DNA from: JACVRW01 sp034664125
GTDB taxonomy: Bacteria > Actinomycetota > Thermoleophilia > Solirubrobacterales > Thermoleophilaceae
Length of the DNA: 64,000 bases
Reading direction: 5' to 3'
Assembly: GCA_034664125.1 (NCBI GenBank)
Contig: JAXDIG010000013.1
Coordinates: 1-64,000 of the forward strand
Part shown: positions 35,670 through 43,907 of the stretch, piece by piece
Numbering within the stretch: position 1 is the stretch's first letter
Layout: the number at the start of each line of letters is the position of its first letter
Made by a program: the position numbers and the translations under genes
Notes under the pieces: model-generated
Databases searched by the model: none
Told to the model about the DNA's origin: nothing
The model's input: only the letters and a program-made list of their open reading frames with translations

Positions 35670-35867
35670 ATGATTCCGCGCGTGCAACGGGCCTATCACG
35701 CCTCCACGCGCCTGCTGAGTGCCGCCCTGCTGCTGGTCGGCGTGGCGATGGTGGCGTCCACGATCGCGCGCGGCGGCGGCCCGCTCGCCCTAGGGGTCGT
35801 GCTCGGGACGATGCTGGCGCTGATCGGTGCGGCGCGCCTCTGGCTGGCACGCGGCGGCGAGCGGTGA
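35670..35867 (+). CDS. Small two-helix membrane protein
   Basis: A 65-residue protein with two hydrophobic segments (about 14-33, LLSAALLLVGVAMVASTIA, and 38-56, LALGVVLGTMLALIGAARL) and basic ends. The ATG at 35670 is preferred over upstream codons inside the hairpin element. Its stop overlaps the GTG start of the second APC-USP permease, so it may be an accessory subunit of that transporter. The family is unknown. Confidence 0.6.
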   Translation: MIPRVQRAYHASTRLLSAALLLVGVAMVASTIARGGGPLALGVVLGTMLALIGAARLWLARGGER

Positions 35868-37912
35868 GCCAGGAGCGCCGCCCCGGGCGGCGCAACTCCG
35901 CGACCGGCGAGTCGGCCAGCCGCCGAGCGGCGGCCGACCGCGCACGCTCGCAGTTCCGGCGCGGCTCCGAGCGCGCCGGCCGGGCGGGCGCCAGGATCGC
36001 TCGCGGGCTCGGCGAGCCGGCGCTGTTCGCGATCCTGCTCAGCTCGGTCGTCTCCGGCCTGTTCATGGTGCTCGGCGTCGTCGCCGACGACGCGCTTGGG
36101 CTCACGCCGGTCGCCTTCTTCGCCTCGGGCCTGTTCTTCGTGGTCACGATGGCCACCTACGTCGAGGGCAGCTCGCTGCACCCAGAGCGCGGCGGCGCCT
36201 CCACCTTCGCGCGCTATGCCTTCGACGAGCTCTGGAGCTTCGTGGCGGGCTGGGCGATCCTGCTCGACTACCTGATCGTCATGGCGATCGGCGCCGTGAC
36301 GATCTCGGACTACCTCGCCGTCTTCTGGACCGACCTCGACCAAGGCGTGGTCGAGGTGGTGATCGCCGGCCTGGCGCTCGCCTACGTGGCCGTGCAGAAC
36401 GTGCGCGGCCTGGGGGCCGAGCGGCTCGGCATGGTGCTGCGCCTCTCCCTGCTGAGCATCGTGCTGCTGCTGGTGGTGTCCGGGATCGCGCTGGCCCAGA
36501 ACTGGGACCCCTCGGCCATCACCGACTCCGTCGACCTGGGCGCTGCCCCCGCGTGGGACAAGCTGCTGTTCGCCACGGTGGTTGCGGGGGTGGCGCTGAT
36601 CGGGGTGGAAGCTGCCTCCGGGCTCGCAGGTGAGGTGCGCGTAGGACGCAGAGGGCTGCGCCGCGTGGTCGGGCTCACCTCCGTGACGGCGCTGGTGCTG
36701 TTCGTGTGCGTGTCGACCGCGGCGCTGATGACGCTGCCCGTGGTCGGCGGTGAGACGCCGCTCGGCGGGCAGTTCGTGCAGGCGCCCGTGGTGGGCGTGG
36801 CTTCGCAGTTCCATCCCGGGTGGCTGAAGGACGCCGCGCGCATCGCCGTCGGCGCCACCGGCGCGGCGATGCTGATCGTGGCGATGAACGGCCAGATGCT
36901 CGGGATCGCCCGGCTCGCCTACTCGCTGGCCACCAACCGCCAGATCCCCAGCGCCGTGGGCCGCCTGCACGAGCGGCGCGGGACGCCCTACATCACGATC
37001 ATCTCGGCCGCGGTGATCGCCTTCGTGCTCGCGGTGCCGCACGACCTCGGCTTCCTGGCCGGCATATTCGCGTTCGGCGCGATGGTCACGTTCGCCATCG
37101 CCCACCTGTCGGTCATCGTGCTGCGCTACCGCGAGGGCACTCGCCCGAGCGCCTTCCGCGTGCCGCTCTCGGTGAAGGTGGGTCGCGGGTCCGTTCCGCT
37201 GCCGGCGGTTCTGGGGGCGCTGTTCTCGATCCTCGCCTGGATCAGCGTGATCATCCTGCATGAGGGTGCGCGCATCATCGGCGGCGCCTGGATGCTCGCT
37301 GGGATCGTGATGTACGTCGTCTACCGCTCCGCGCAGGGCAAGGCGCTCACAAAGCGCTTCACGATCCCGGCCGCGGCGCTCCAGGAGGGGGCGCCGATCG
37401 AGTACGGCAGCATCCTCGTGCCCGTATTCGGGGAGCCGCTCGACGACGAGATCATCGGGACCGCCGGCCGGCTCGCCGCCGAGCACCCCGACGAGGCCGA
37501 GGGCGGCGCCGTCGTAGAGGCGCTGTACGTGTTCGAGATCCCGATGTCGCTGCCGATCGATGCGCGCGTGCCCGACGAGCGCGTCAAGGAGGCCAAGCGC
37601 GTGCTGGCGCGAGCGAAGGAGGTCGGGGAGGAGTACGAGGGCGTGGAGGTCGCCACGGCCATGGTGCGCGGACGCACGGCCGGCCAGGCGATCGTGGCCG
37701 AGGCGCGCAGGCGCGGAGTCGAGGCGATCGTGCTCGCGGCCGAGGAGCCCTCGCGCGTGCGCGGCGGCGCGATCCTCGGGGGACGCGGCCGCTCGCGCGA
37801 TCGCTTCGTGGGGGAAACCACGCGCTACGTGATCGAGAAAGCCCCCTGCAAGGTGATCCTGACGGCGCCGCCCGCGGGCGAGGAAGGCACTCGCGAGGGC
37901 GTTCTGCCTTAG
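35864..37912 (+). CDS. Second APC-superfamily permease with USP domain
   Basis: A 682-residue paralogue-like protein. An Arg-rich N-terminal tail of ~45 residues is followed by an APC core (about 50-500, including MATYVEGSSLHPERGGASTF and the GVEAASGLAGEVR helix) and a long C-terminal USP-type domain (about 525-670, YGSILVPVFGEPLDDEII to YVIEKAPCKVILTA). The USP domain is more complete than in the upstream permease. Tight coupling to the small membrane protein upstream and to trkA-like genes 12 bp downstream suggests one transport unit. The substrate is unknown. Confidence 0.82.
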   Translation: MSQERRPGRRNSATGESASRRAAADRARSQFRRGSERAGRAGARIARGLGEPALFAILLSSVVSGLFMVLGVVADDALGLTPVAFFASGLFFVVTMATYVEGSSLHPERGGASTFARYAFDELWSFVAGWAILLDYLIVMAIGAVTISDYLAVFWTDLDQGVVEVVIAGLALAYVAVQNVRGLGAERLGMVLRLSLLSIVLLLVVSGIALAQNWDPSAITDSVDLGAAPAWDKLLFATVVAGVALIGVEAASGLAGEVRVGRRGLRRVVGLTSVTALVLFVCVSTAALMTLPVVGGETPLGGQFVQAPVVGVASQFHPGWLKDAARIAVGATGAAMLIVAMNGQMLGIARLAYSLATNRQIPSAVGRLHERRGTPYITIISAAVIAFVLAVPHDLGFLAGIFAFGAMVTFAIAHLSVIVLRYREGTRPSAFRVPLSVKVGRGSVPLPAVLGALFSILAWISVIILHEGARIIGGAWMLAGIVMYVVYRSAQGKALTKRFTIPAAALQEGAPIEYGSILVPVFGEPLDDEIIGTAGRLAAEHPDEAEGGAVVEALYVFEIPMSLPIDARVPDERVKEAKRVLARAKEVGEEYEGVEVATAMVRGRTAGQAIVAEARRRGVEAIVLAAEEPSRVRGGAILGGRGRSRDRFVGETTRYVIEKAPCKVILTAPPAGEEGTREGVLP

Positions 37913-37915
37913 AGT
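37910..37915 (+). promoter_or_regulatory. -10-like hexamer TAGAGT before the first TrkA gene
   Basis: Contains the stop codon of the upstream permease and ends 9 nt before the ATG at 37925, so the TrkA genes may also be transcribed separately. Confidence 0.4.
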
Positions 37916-37924
37916 GGGCACCCA

Positions 37925-38371
37925 ATGTTCGTCCTGATAGTTGGATGCGGGCGCGTGGGCAGCGCGATCGCCAACTCGATGCTGGCCGAGGGGCACGAAG
38001 TCTCTGTCCTCGACGAGGACGCCGAGGCGATCGCGCTGCTCGAACGCGGCCAGTCGGAGGGCTGGGAGGAGCGCGGCGGGCGCTTCACCGAGGGCACGGC
38101 GCTCGAGATCGAGGCGCTGCTCGCCGCGGGCATCGACCAGGCCGACGCCTTCGTGGCGTCCACGGACGGCGACAACACCAACCTGGTGATCGCTCAGATC
38201 GCCAAGCGGCGCTTCAACGTGGAGCGGGTGGTCGTGCGCGTGCTCGACCCGGCTCGCGCGCGCTGGTACGCGGAGCAGGGCTTGCAGACCGTCTGCCCCA
38301 CCCAGACGGCGATCGAGCTGCTGGAGGCGGCCGTGCGCGGCCAGATCCGCTTCGAGGGAGTGTCCGGCTAA
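37925..38371 (+). CDS. TrkA-N (RCK) nucleotide-binding protein, single domain
   Basis: A 148-residue Rossmann-fold regulatory protein. MFVLIVGCGRVGSAIANSML (1-20) is the dinucleotide-binding loop, with SVLDEDAEAI as second strand and FVASTDGDNTNLVIAQIA as the hinge. The usual TrkA-C domain is missing; the protein ends soon after QTAIELLEAA. Such subunits gate potassium transporters in response to NAD(H), ATP or ADP. No TrkH/KtrB pore is adjacent; the APC-USP proteins upstream are the nearest transporters. Confidence 0.85.
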   Translation: MFVLIVGCGRVGSAIANSMLAEGHEVSVLDEDAEAIALLERGQSEGWEERGGRFTEGTALEIEALLAAGIDQADAFVASTDGDNTNLVIAQIAKRRFNVERVVVRVLDPARARWYAEQGLQTVCPTQTAIELLEAAVRGQIRFEGVSG

Positions 38372-38442
38372 GTGCAGGCCGCCGCTCCAGCGAAGCTCCG
38401 CAGCGTTACCCAGCGCTGCTCGGGTCGGGGAGCCACGGCCTG

Positions 38443-39117
38443 ATGTACGTCGTGATCGTGGGGGCCGGCAAGGTCGGCTGGAACCTGGCGCGTGAGCTGA
38501 TCGCCAAGCGGCACGAGATCACCGTGATCGAGTCCGATCCGGTCCGCTTCGCTGTGGTCGAGCAGGAGCTCGAGCACAGCGCCCAGTACGGCGACGGCTC
38601 CGAGCTGTGGGTGCTCGAGCGCGCGGGCATCGAGCGCGCCGACCTGGTCGTAGCCGTGACCGGCGACGACGAGGACAACATCCTGATCTCGCAGGTGGCG
38701 CGCGAGAAGTACGGCGTCACGCGGGTGGTGGCGCGCTGCAACAACCCGCGCAACCTGCAGCACTTCGAATTGCTGGGCGTGAAGCCCGCGATCTCCGCCA
38801 CCGACCTGATCCTGCGGCTGATCGAGCACGAGGTGCCGAAGTACGGCCTGGTGCACCTGCTGGACCTGCCCGAGGAGCGGCTGGAGATCATCGAGCTCGA
38901 AGTCGCCGTGGGCTCCGAGGCCGCTGGGCAGAAGGTCAAGGAGCTCGGGCTTCCGGACGGCTCGCTGGTGATCTCGATCCTGCGCGACGGCGGCGGCTTC
39001 GTGCCGAACGGCGACTCGGTCATCCAGGCCGGCGACGAGGTGCTGCTCGTGCTCGACGTCGGGCTCGAGACGAGTGTCACCGAGCGTTTCTCCGACCGCT
39101 CGGGCGCGCCAGCCTAG
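38443..39117 (+). CDS. TrkA/RCK potassium-transport regulator with TrkA-C domain
   Basis: A 224-residue protein with a TrkA-N domain (MYVVIVGAGKVGWNLARELI; VAVTGDDEDNILISQVA) and, after residue ~140, a TrkA-C domain (LEIIELEVAVGSEAAGQKV to SVIQAGDEVLLVLD) that commonly binds cyclic dinucleotides or other ligands. It lies 71 bp after the single-domain TrkA gene, with the ATG at 38443 giving the canonical start. Together the two probably form a heteromeric gating ring. Confidence 0.88.
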   Translation: MYVVIVGAGKVGWNLARELIAKRHEITVIESDPVRFAVVEQELEHSAQYGDGSELWVLERAGIERADLVVAVTGDDEDNILISQVAREKYGVTRVVARCNNPRNLQHFELLGVKPAISATDLILRLIEHEVPKYGLVHLLDLPEERLEIIELEVAVGSEAAGQKVKELGLPDGSLVISILRDGGGFVPNGDSVIQAGDEVLLVLDVGLETSVTERFSDRSGAPA

Positions 39118-39123
39118 CCGCCG

Positions 39124-40359
39124 GTGAGCCGGCGCAGGGTCGACCATCTGCTGATCGGCGGCGGCCTTGCCTGCGCCAACTGCGCGCGCTGGCTGCGCGA
39201 GGAGGGCGCCGACGGCTCGGTGCTCCTGGTGGGCCGGGAGTTCGATCCGCCCTACAACCGGCCGCCGCTGTCGAAGGGCTATCTCCAGGGCAAGGAGTCG
39301 CGCGAGGACGCGCTGTTCCGCCCCGCCGAGTGGTGGGACGAGCAGCGGATCGAGCTGATGACGCGCACGAGCGTGATGAAGCTCGACACCGGCGAGCGCG
39401 TGGCCACGCTATCGACGAAGGAGGAGATCGCGTTCGACACGGCGCTGATCGCCACCGGGGCGAACGTGCGCCGGCTGCGCGTCGACGGCGTCGAGCTCGA
39501 GGGGATCCACTACCTGCGCGCCTTCGGCAACGCGGACGCGATCCGTGCCGACGCCGAGGGCGCGCGGCACGCCGTGCTGATCGGCGGCAGCTACATCGGG
39601 TGTGAGGTGGCCGCGTCGCTCACGGCGGCGTACGGGGTGAAGTGCTCGATCGTGATGCAGGAGGAGGTCACCCTGGAGCGCCAGTTCGGGCGCGACATCG
39701 GGCGCTTCTTCCAGAACGTGCTCGAGGAGCACGGGGTGGAGGTGCACGGCGGCGACGAGCTCGAGCGCTTCGAGGGTGCCGACGGCAGGGTGGGCAAGGT
39801 CGTGACCAAGAACGGCCTCGAGCTCGACTGCGACCTGGTGGTGGCGGGGGTCGGGGTGATGCCGGACGTGATGCTGGCGCGCTCCGCCGGACTCGAGCTG
39901 GGGGAGACGGGCGGCGTGAAGTGCAGCGCCCAGCTCGAGTCCTCGGTTTCGGGCATCTACGCCGCCGGCGACATCTGCGAGTACGAGAGTCCCATCCACA
40001 ACGCGCGCCTGCGGCTCGAGCACTGGGACGTGGCCTTCAACCACGGCAAGACCGCGGCGCTGAACATGCTCGGCCGCGGTGTCGAGCACGACGTGGTGCC
40101 CTACTTCTTCTCCGACCTGGCGGACTGGGCGTCATTCGAGTACGTCGGCCCCGGCTCGGGTGAGGTGGTCCTGCGCGGCTCGCTGGAGAACGCCGAGTTC
40201 ACGGCGTTCTTCGTGCACGAGGAGAAGGGCCACGTGGTCGCGGCCCTCTCGGTGGGACGGTCAGACGACCTGGAGCACGCCCGCCGCTTCATCACGGAGC
40301 AAGGGAAAGCGGACCCGGCGGCGCTGGCCGACGAGAGCACCGACCTCCGCTCGCTCTAG
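39124..40359 (+). CDS. FAD-dependent NAD(P)H oxidoreductase (ferredoxin-reductase type)
   Basis: A 411-residue pyridine-nucleotide flavoprotein. The FAD-binding start is HLLIGGGLACANCARWL, with PPYNRPPLSKGYL, the ATGANVRRL connector, a second Rossmann motif HAVLIGGSYIGCEVAASL for NAD(P)H and the GIYAAGDICEYES flavin motif. A C-terminal dimerisation-type domain follows. It resembles reductases of oxygenase or rhodocoxin systems and AIF-like proteins; no CxxC redox disulfide is present. It lies 6 bp after the TrkA gene. The partner ferredoxin is not in the window. Confidence 0.85.
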   Translation: MSRRRVDHLLIGGGLACANCARWLREEGADGSVLLVGREFDPPYNRPPLSKGYLQGKESREDALFRPAEWWDEQRIELMTRTSVMKLDTGERVATLSTKEEIAFDTALIATGANVRRLRVDGVELEGIHYLRAFGNADAIRADAEGARHAVLIGGSYIGCEVAASLTAAYGVKCSIVMQEEVTLERQFGRDIGRFFQNVLEEHGVEVHGGDELERFEGADGRVGKVVTKNGLELDCDLVVAGVGVMPDVMLARSAGLELGETGGVKCSAQLESSVSGIYAAGDICEYESPIHNARLRLEHWDVAFNHGKTAALNMLGRGVEHDVVPYFFSDLADWASFEYVGPGSGEVVLRGSLENAEFTAFFVHEEKGHVVAALSVGRSDDLEHARRFITEQGKADPAALADESTDLRSL

Positions 40360-40375
40360 TCCCCGCCGGTCGCTA

Positions 40376-40446
40376 CTGGGGAGCAGGGACTCGAACCCCG
40401 ATAACCAGCTCCAGAGGCTGGCGTCTTGCCATTAGACGACTCCCCA
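40376..40446 (-). tRNA. tRNA-Gln (anticodon CTG)
   Basis: On the minus strand the 7-bp acceptor stem TGGGGAG/CTCCCCA, a D-arm (TCTAATGGCAAGA), the anticodon stem CCAGC/GCTGG with loop CTCTGGA (anticodon CTG), and a T-arm GGGGTTCGAGTCCC-like loop all fold. The discriminator base is G, as usual for glutamine tRNAs. CCA is not encoded. Confidence 0.95.
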
Positions 40447-40489
40447 ATCGGTGGCAAGCATAGAGGCTCGATTCTGCGCCGATCGGGCG

Positions 40490-42238
40490 CTAGCCGCGGC
40501 GGACCCGGACGCTCAGGGTCGTGCGCTTGCCGCGCGTGTCGGTCACCGTGACCGGCACCACCACGGCGCGGGGCAGCTGCTTGCCCTTCACCGGCTTGAG
40601 CCCTCGCCAGACGATCTTGACGCGGCGGGCTCCGCCACGGAGCCGCGGACTGATCGCCTTGCGCGGGTGTCCCGGCTTCACCCTCTTGCCGTCGACCAGG
40701 ACGCGCGGCGTGCCGCGGCCACGGCGCAGCTGCTTCGGCAGTGACACGCGCCCCCGGGTCATGTCCGGCCCCCGGCGTGCCGCCTTCAGGACGGCGACGA
40801 GCGTGAACCCGCCGCGCCGCTTCGTGATGTTGACGCTGACCAGCGGGTCGCACCCGGGCGTCGCCAGCTCCTGCTTGAAGTGTCGAGTCTTGCCGGAGTG
40901 GGCCGTGAGCTTCACGTCGATGTCGGTGCTCGTCCTCGGGTTGCAGAGGTCCTGCGCCAGCTGCAGCGGACCCGCCGGCCCGCCCACGAACTGGAGCGTG
41001 AAGCTGCGCAGCGGAAGGTCCGGGTTCGATGGGAACGTGTTGCGCAGCCCCGATGGGGCCAGGTCGATGAAGCCGTCGATGCGCAGGTCGACCGGCGGTG
41101 GCAGCTTGACGATCAGCCCTGGCAGCGCGGCGCTGCTGTTGAACGCCAGGTAGACGGGACCGGAGACGGGCTGGTCCTGTAGCGGAGACTCGATGATCGC
41201 CGTCCCGACGCGCGAGCTCGCCGGGCAGTCGTTCGCGTCGGCCTGGGCGCGCGGGCAGGCGCGCGACAACACGGTGATGTTCGATTGCACCGACGGCGGC
41301 AGAGTCACCTCGGCCGTCTTCAGCGCCGCGTCCTCCGGATCGAACTCGAGCGTGGTCGACACCGGCGGGAAGCTGCCCTTGCGCGTCGCGCTCGGCGAGC
41401 CCAGCGAGCCGGAGGCGGTCGGCGAGAAGCCGAGCGCGTCGCAGCCGACCGGCGTGAACGCGGACGTCTTCTCGGAGAAGATCGTGGGAGCGTCGTAGGA
41501 GTTGACCCGCGCGAGCGAGGTCGCCGGTCCGCACGATGTCGGCATCCGCATGAAGGTGCCTCGGCTCGTCTTGCCGAGGAACGTCAGCTGCACGCTCGTG
41601 ATCTGGATGTTGAGCCCGGACTGCTCGCGCGGCTGGTCGGCGAACACGGACTCGAGCCCGATCCCGTCCGCGCCGGGGCGCAGGTACACGGGCGACTCGA
41701 GGAACACCGGGGGCGCCTCCTGCGGGAGCGGAGGCGGCAACGCGATCGGCTGCAGCTTGAGGCCCAGCCGGGCCGGCTCGGAGCCGACCGGCCGCAGGTT
41801 GTAGACGGTCCCGTCGATCGGCTGATCGGTGAGCGACCCCAGCGGCGGGACCAGGTGGACGGTGGCGGTCACATGCACGGTGCCGACCTTCGCGCTCTCC
41901 GGGCAGCCGGCGTCGGAGCGCAGCTGCGCGCTGGAGCACAGCGACGCGCTCTGCGGGTTGCCGAGCAGCCCCGGCGCCAGCCGCACGAACGTGTCCTTGG
42001 TGTCGTCGTCAGCCGACGAGTACGACACTCGCTGGAAGATCGTCACGTCGGGGTGCGAGCCCGCCTGCGTCGTCGAGGGCGTGACGGTGAACTGGTCCAG
42101 GGTCACGGCCGCCAGCGCCGGCGCCGGAAGCAGCATGAATACGACGGCGACGAGTAGTGCGAGCTCAGGCCGCCGACTGGCTCGCCCAGTCGCGGTACAG
42201 GCGCGCGTAGGCCCCGTCTGCCTCGAGCAGCTCTTCAT
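40490..42238 (-). CDS. Large exported protein of unknown function
   Basis: A 582-residue secreted protein: basic start, a hydrophobic segment LALLVAVVFMLLPAPALAA (signal peptide), then repeated beta-sandwich-like modules with paired-Cys segments of the form C-P-x-S/A-x-x-x-V-G-T (for example GCPESAKVGTVHV and DCPASSRVGTAII). The modules suggest an adhesin- or S-layer-like surface protein common in Thermoleophilia. The C-terminal ~120 residues are strongly basic (RGRGTPRVLVDGKRVKPG). The ATG at 42238 overlaps the end of the upstream ABC gene by 74 bp; a shorter start would lose part of the signal peptide, so the exact start is uncertain. Confidence 0.7.
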   Translation of the reverse strand: MKSCSRQTGPTRACTATGRASRRPELALLVAVVFMLLPAPALAAVTLDQFTVTPSTTQAGSHPDVTIFQRVSYSSADDDTKDTFVRLAPGLLGNPQSASLCSSAQLRSDAGCPESAKVGTVHVTATVHLVPPLGSLTDQPIDGTVYNLRPVGSEPARLGLKLQPIALPPPLPQEAPPVFLESPVYLRPGADGIGLESVFADQPREQSGLNIQITSVQLTFLGKTSRGTFMRMPTSCGPATSLARVNSYDAPTIFSEKTSAFTPVGCDALGFSPTASGSLGSPSATRKGSFPPVSTTLEFDPEDAALKTAEVTLPPSVQSNITVLSRACPRAQADANDCPASSRVGTAIIESPLQDQPVSGPVYLAFNSSAALPGLIVKLPPPVDLRIDGFIDLAPSGLRNTFPSNPDLPLRSFTLQFVGGPAGPLQLAQDLCNPRTSTDIDVKLTAHSGKTRHFKQELATPGCDPLVSVNITKRRGGFTLVAVLKAARRGPDMTRGRVSLPKQLRRGRGTPRVLVDGKRVKPGHPRKAISPRLRGGARRVKIVWRGLKPVKGKQLPRAVVVPVTVTDTRGKRTTLSVRVRRG

Positions 42239-43907
42239 GTGTGCCCTGCTCGACAATTCGGGCCCGATCCAGCACAACAATGCGCCCAGCTCCACGAATG
42301 GTCGATAGCCGGTGGGCGATCACCAGCGCCGTGCGGCCCGCCAGCAGGCGCCGCAGGCCATGCTCGATCTGCGTCTCCGTACGAACGTCCACGTTCGAGG
42401 TCGCTTCGTCGAGGATCAGGATGCGCGGGTCGGCCGCGGCCGCGCGCGCGAAGGCGACCAGCTGGCGCTGGCCGGCCGACAGCTGCCCGCCGCGCTCGCC
42501 CACCTCGGAGTCGTAGCCGTCCGGCAGCCGCTCGATGAACTCGTGCGCTCCGACCGCCACCGCCGCGGCACGCACGTCGTCATCGGTGGCGTCCTGGCGC
42601 CCGAACGCGATGTTGTCCCGAATCGTGCCCGAGAACAGGAAGCCCTCCTGCGGCACGATGCCGAGCTGCGAGCGCAGCGAGCGCTCGGTCACGTCACGCA
42701 GATCGTGGCCGTCGACCAGCACGCGGCCGTGGTCGGGGTCGTAGAAGCGCGCGACCAGCTTGGCCAGCGTCGACTTGCCCGCGCCGGTGGCGCCCACGAG
42801 CGCGACCGTCTGCCCGGGCGGCACCACCAGGTCCACCTCGCAGAGCGCCGGCGCCTCGCCGTCGTAGGAGAAGCTGACGTCGTCGAACTCGATCTCCCCG
42901 CGCACGCGCGGCAGCTCGATCGCGTCGGGCTTGTCCTTGAGGTCGGGCTCCTCGTCGAGCAGCTCGAAGATCTTGTCGAGCGCCGCCATGCCGGCCTGGT
43001 AGGTGGTGTAGAGCTGCGAGAGCGACTGGATCGGGTCGAAGAAGCTCTGCAGGTAGAAGACGAACGAGGCCAGCACGCCGATCGTCACGGCGCTGTCGCC
43101 GTCGAGCACCTGGGTGCCGCCGTAGATCAGGATGGCCGCGGTCGCGACGGCGGAGAGCAGCTCCACCGACGGGAAGTAGGCGGCGTTGAGGTAGACGGTC
43201 TTCATGTTCACTTGCCGGTGCTCGTCGTTCAGCTCCGCGAAGCGGGTGCGGTGGCGCTGCTCCTGGCCGAAGGCGCGCACCACGCGCACGCCCGAGAGCG
43301 TCTCCTGCAGGTAGGCGGTGACCGCCGCGATCTTCTCGCGGGTGAGCCGGTAGGCGCCGCTCGAAACCAGCCGGAAGGCGATGCTCCCGGCAAACAGCAC
43401 AGGGAAGGTCAGGAACGTGACCAGCGCAAGGCCCGGGTCGAGCAGCACGAGGATCACCGCGGTGCCGATCAGCGTGAGCGTGGAGGAGAAGAGCGTCTGG
43501 ATCCCCTCGGTGACGAGCTGGTCGAGGGCCTGCACGTCGTTGGTGATGCGCGAGATCAGCACCCCCGTCTTGTTGCGCGAGTAGAAGCCGATCGAGAGCC
43601 GCTGCAGATGCTGGAACAGTTGGACGCGCAGGTCCTGGAGCGCGCGCTGGCCGACCCAGTTGATCAGGTACGTCTGCAGGTAGGTGGCGCCCCAGTTGAT
43701 CAGCGCCGCTCCGATGAAGACGATCAGCACCATCGTCAGGACCCCGGTGTCGCGGTCCCCGATGCCGTGGTCGATGGCCACGCCGGCGAGGTACGGCGGA
43801 ACGAGCGCGGCACCGGTGGCGACCCATAGCGCGGCGAGCATCAAGAGCACGCGCCCGCGGTAGGGCCCCAGCAGGCTCACGAGGTGGCGCAGCCGGCGGC
43901 CCCTCAC
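42165..43907 (-). CDS. ABC exporter half-transporter, catalytically canonical subunit
   Basis: A 580-residue fusion of six membrane helices (about 1-310) and an ABC ATPase domain (about 335-570): Walker A LVGATGAGKST, Q-loop IVPQEGFLFS, signature LSAGQRQLVAFARA, Walker B LILDEATSNVD with catalytic Glu501 and the switch His in IAHRLSTI. Its GTG start overlaps the stop of the other half-transporter, so the pair forms a heterodimeric exporter for drugs, lipids or peptides. This subunit carries the consensus ATPase site residues, whereas its partner does not. Confidence 0.92.
   Translation of the reverse strand: MRGRRLRHLVSLLGPYRGRVLLMLAALWVATGAALVPPYLAGVAIDHGIGDRDTGVLTMVLIVFIGAALINWGATYLQTYLINWVGQRALQDLRVQLFQHLQRLSIGFYSRNKTGVLISRITNDVQALDQLVTEGIQTLFSSTLTLIGTAVILVLLDPGLALVTFLTFPVLFAGSIAFRLVSSGAYRLTREKIAAVTAYLQETLSGVRVVRAFGQEQRHRTRFAELNDEHRQVNMKTVYLNAAYFPSVELLSAVATAAILIYGGTQVLDGDSAVTIGVLASFVFYLQSFFDPIQSLSQLYTTYQAGMAALDKIFELLDEEPDLKDKPDAIELPRVRGEIEFDDVSFSYDGEAPALCEVDLVVPPGQTVALVGATGAGKSTLAKLVARFYDPDHGRVLVDGHDLRDVTERSLRSQLGIVPQEGFLFSGTIRDNIAFGRQDATDDDVRAAAVAVGAHEFIERLPDGYDSEVGERGGQLSAGQRQLVAFARAAAADPRILILDEATSNVDVRTETQIEHGLRRLLAGRTALVIAHRLSTIRGAGRIVVLDRARIVEQGTHEELLEADGAYARLYRDWASQSAA

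Noticed and set aside
32756..37996. Long minus-strand frames opposite hppA and the APC permeases
   Set aside because: His/Asp/Arg-rich antisense shadows of membrane-protein genes, a common effect at this GC content.
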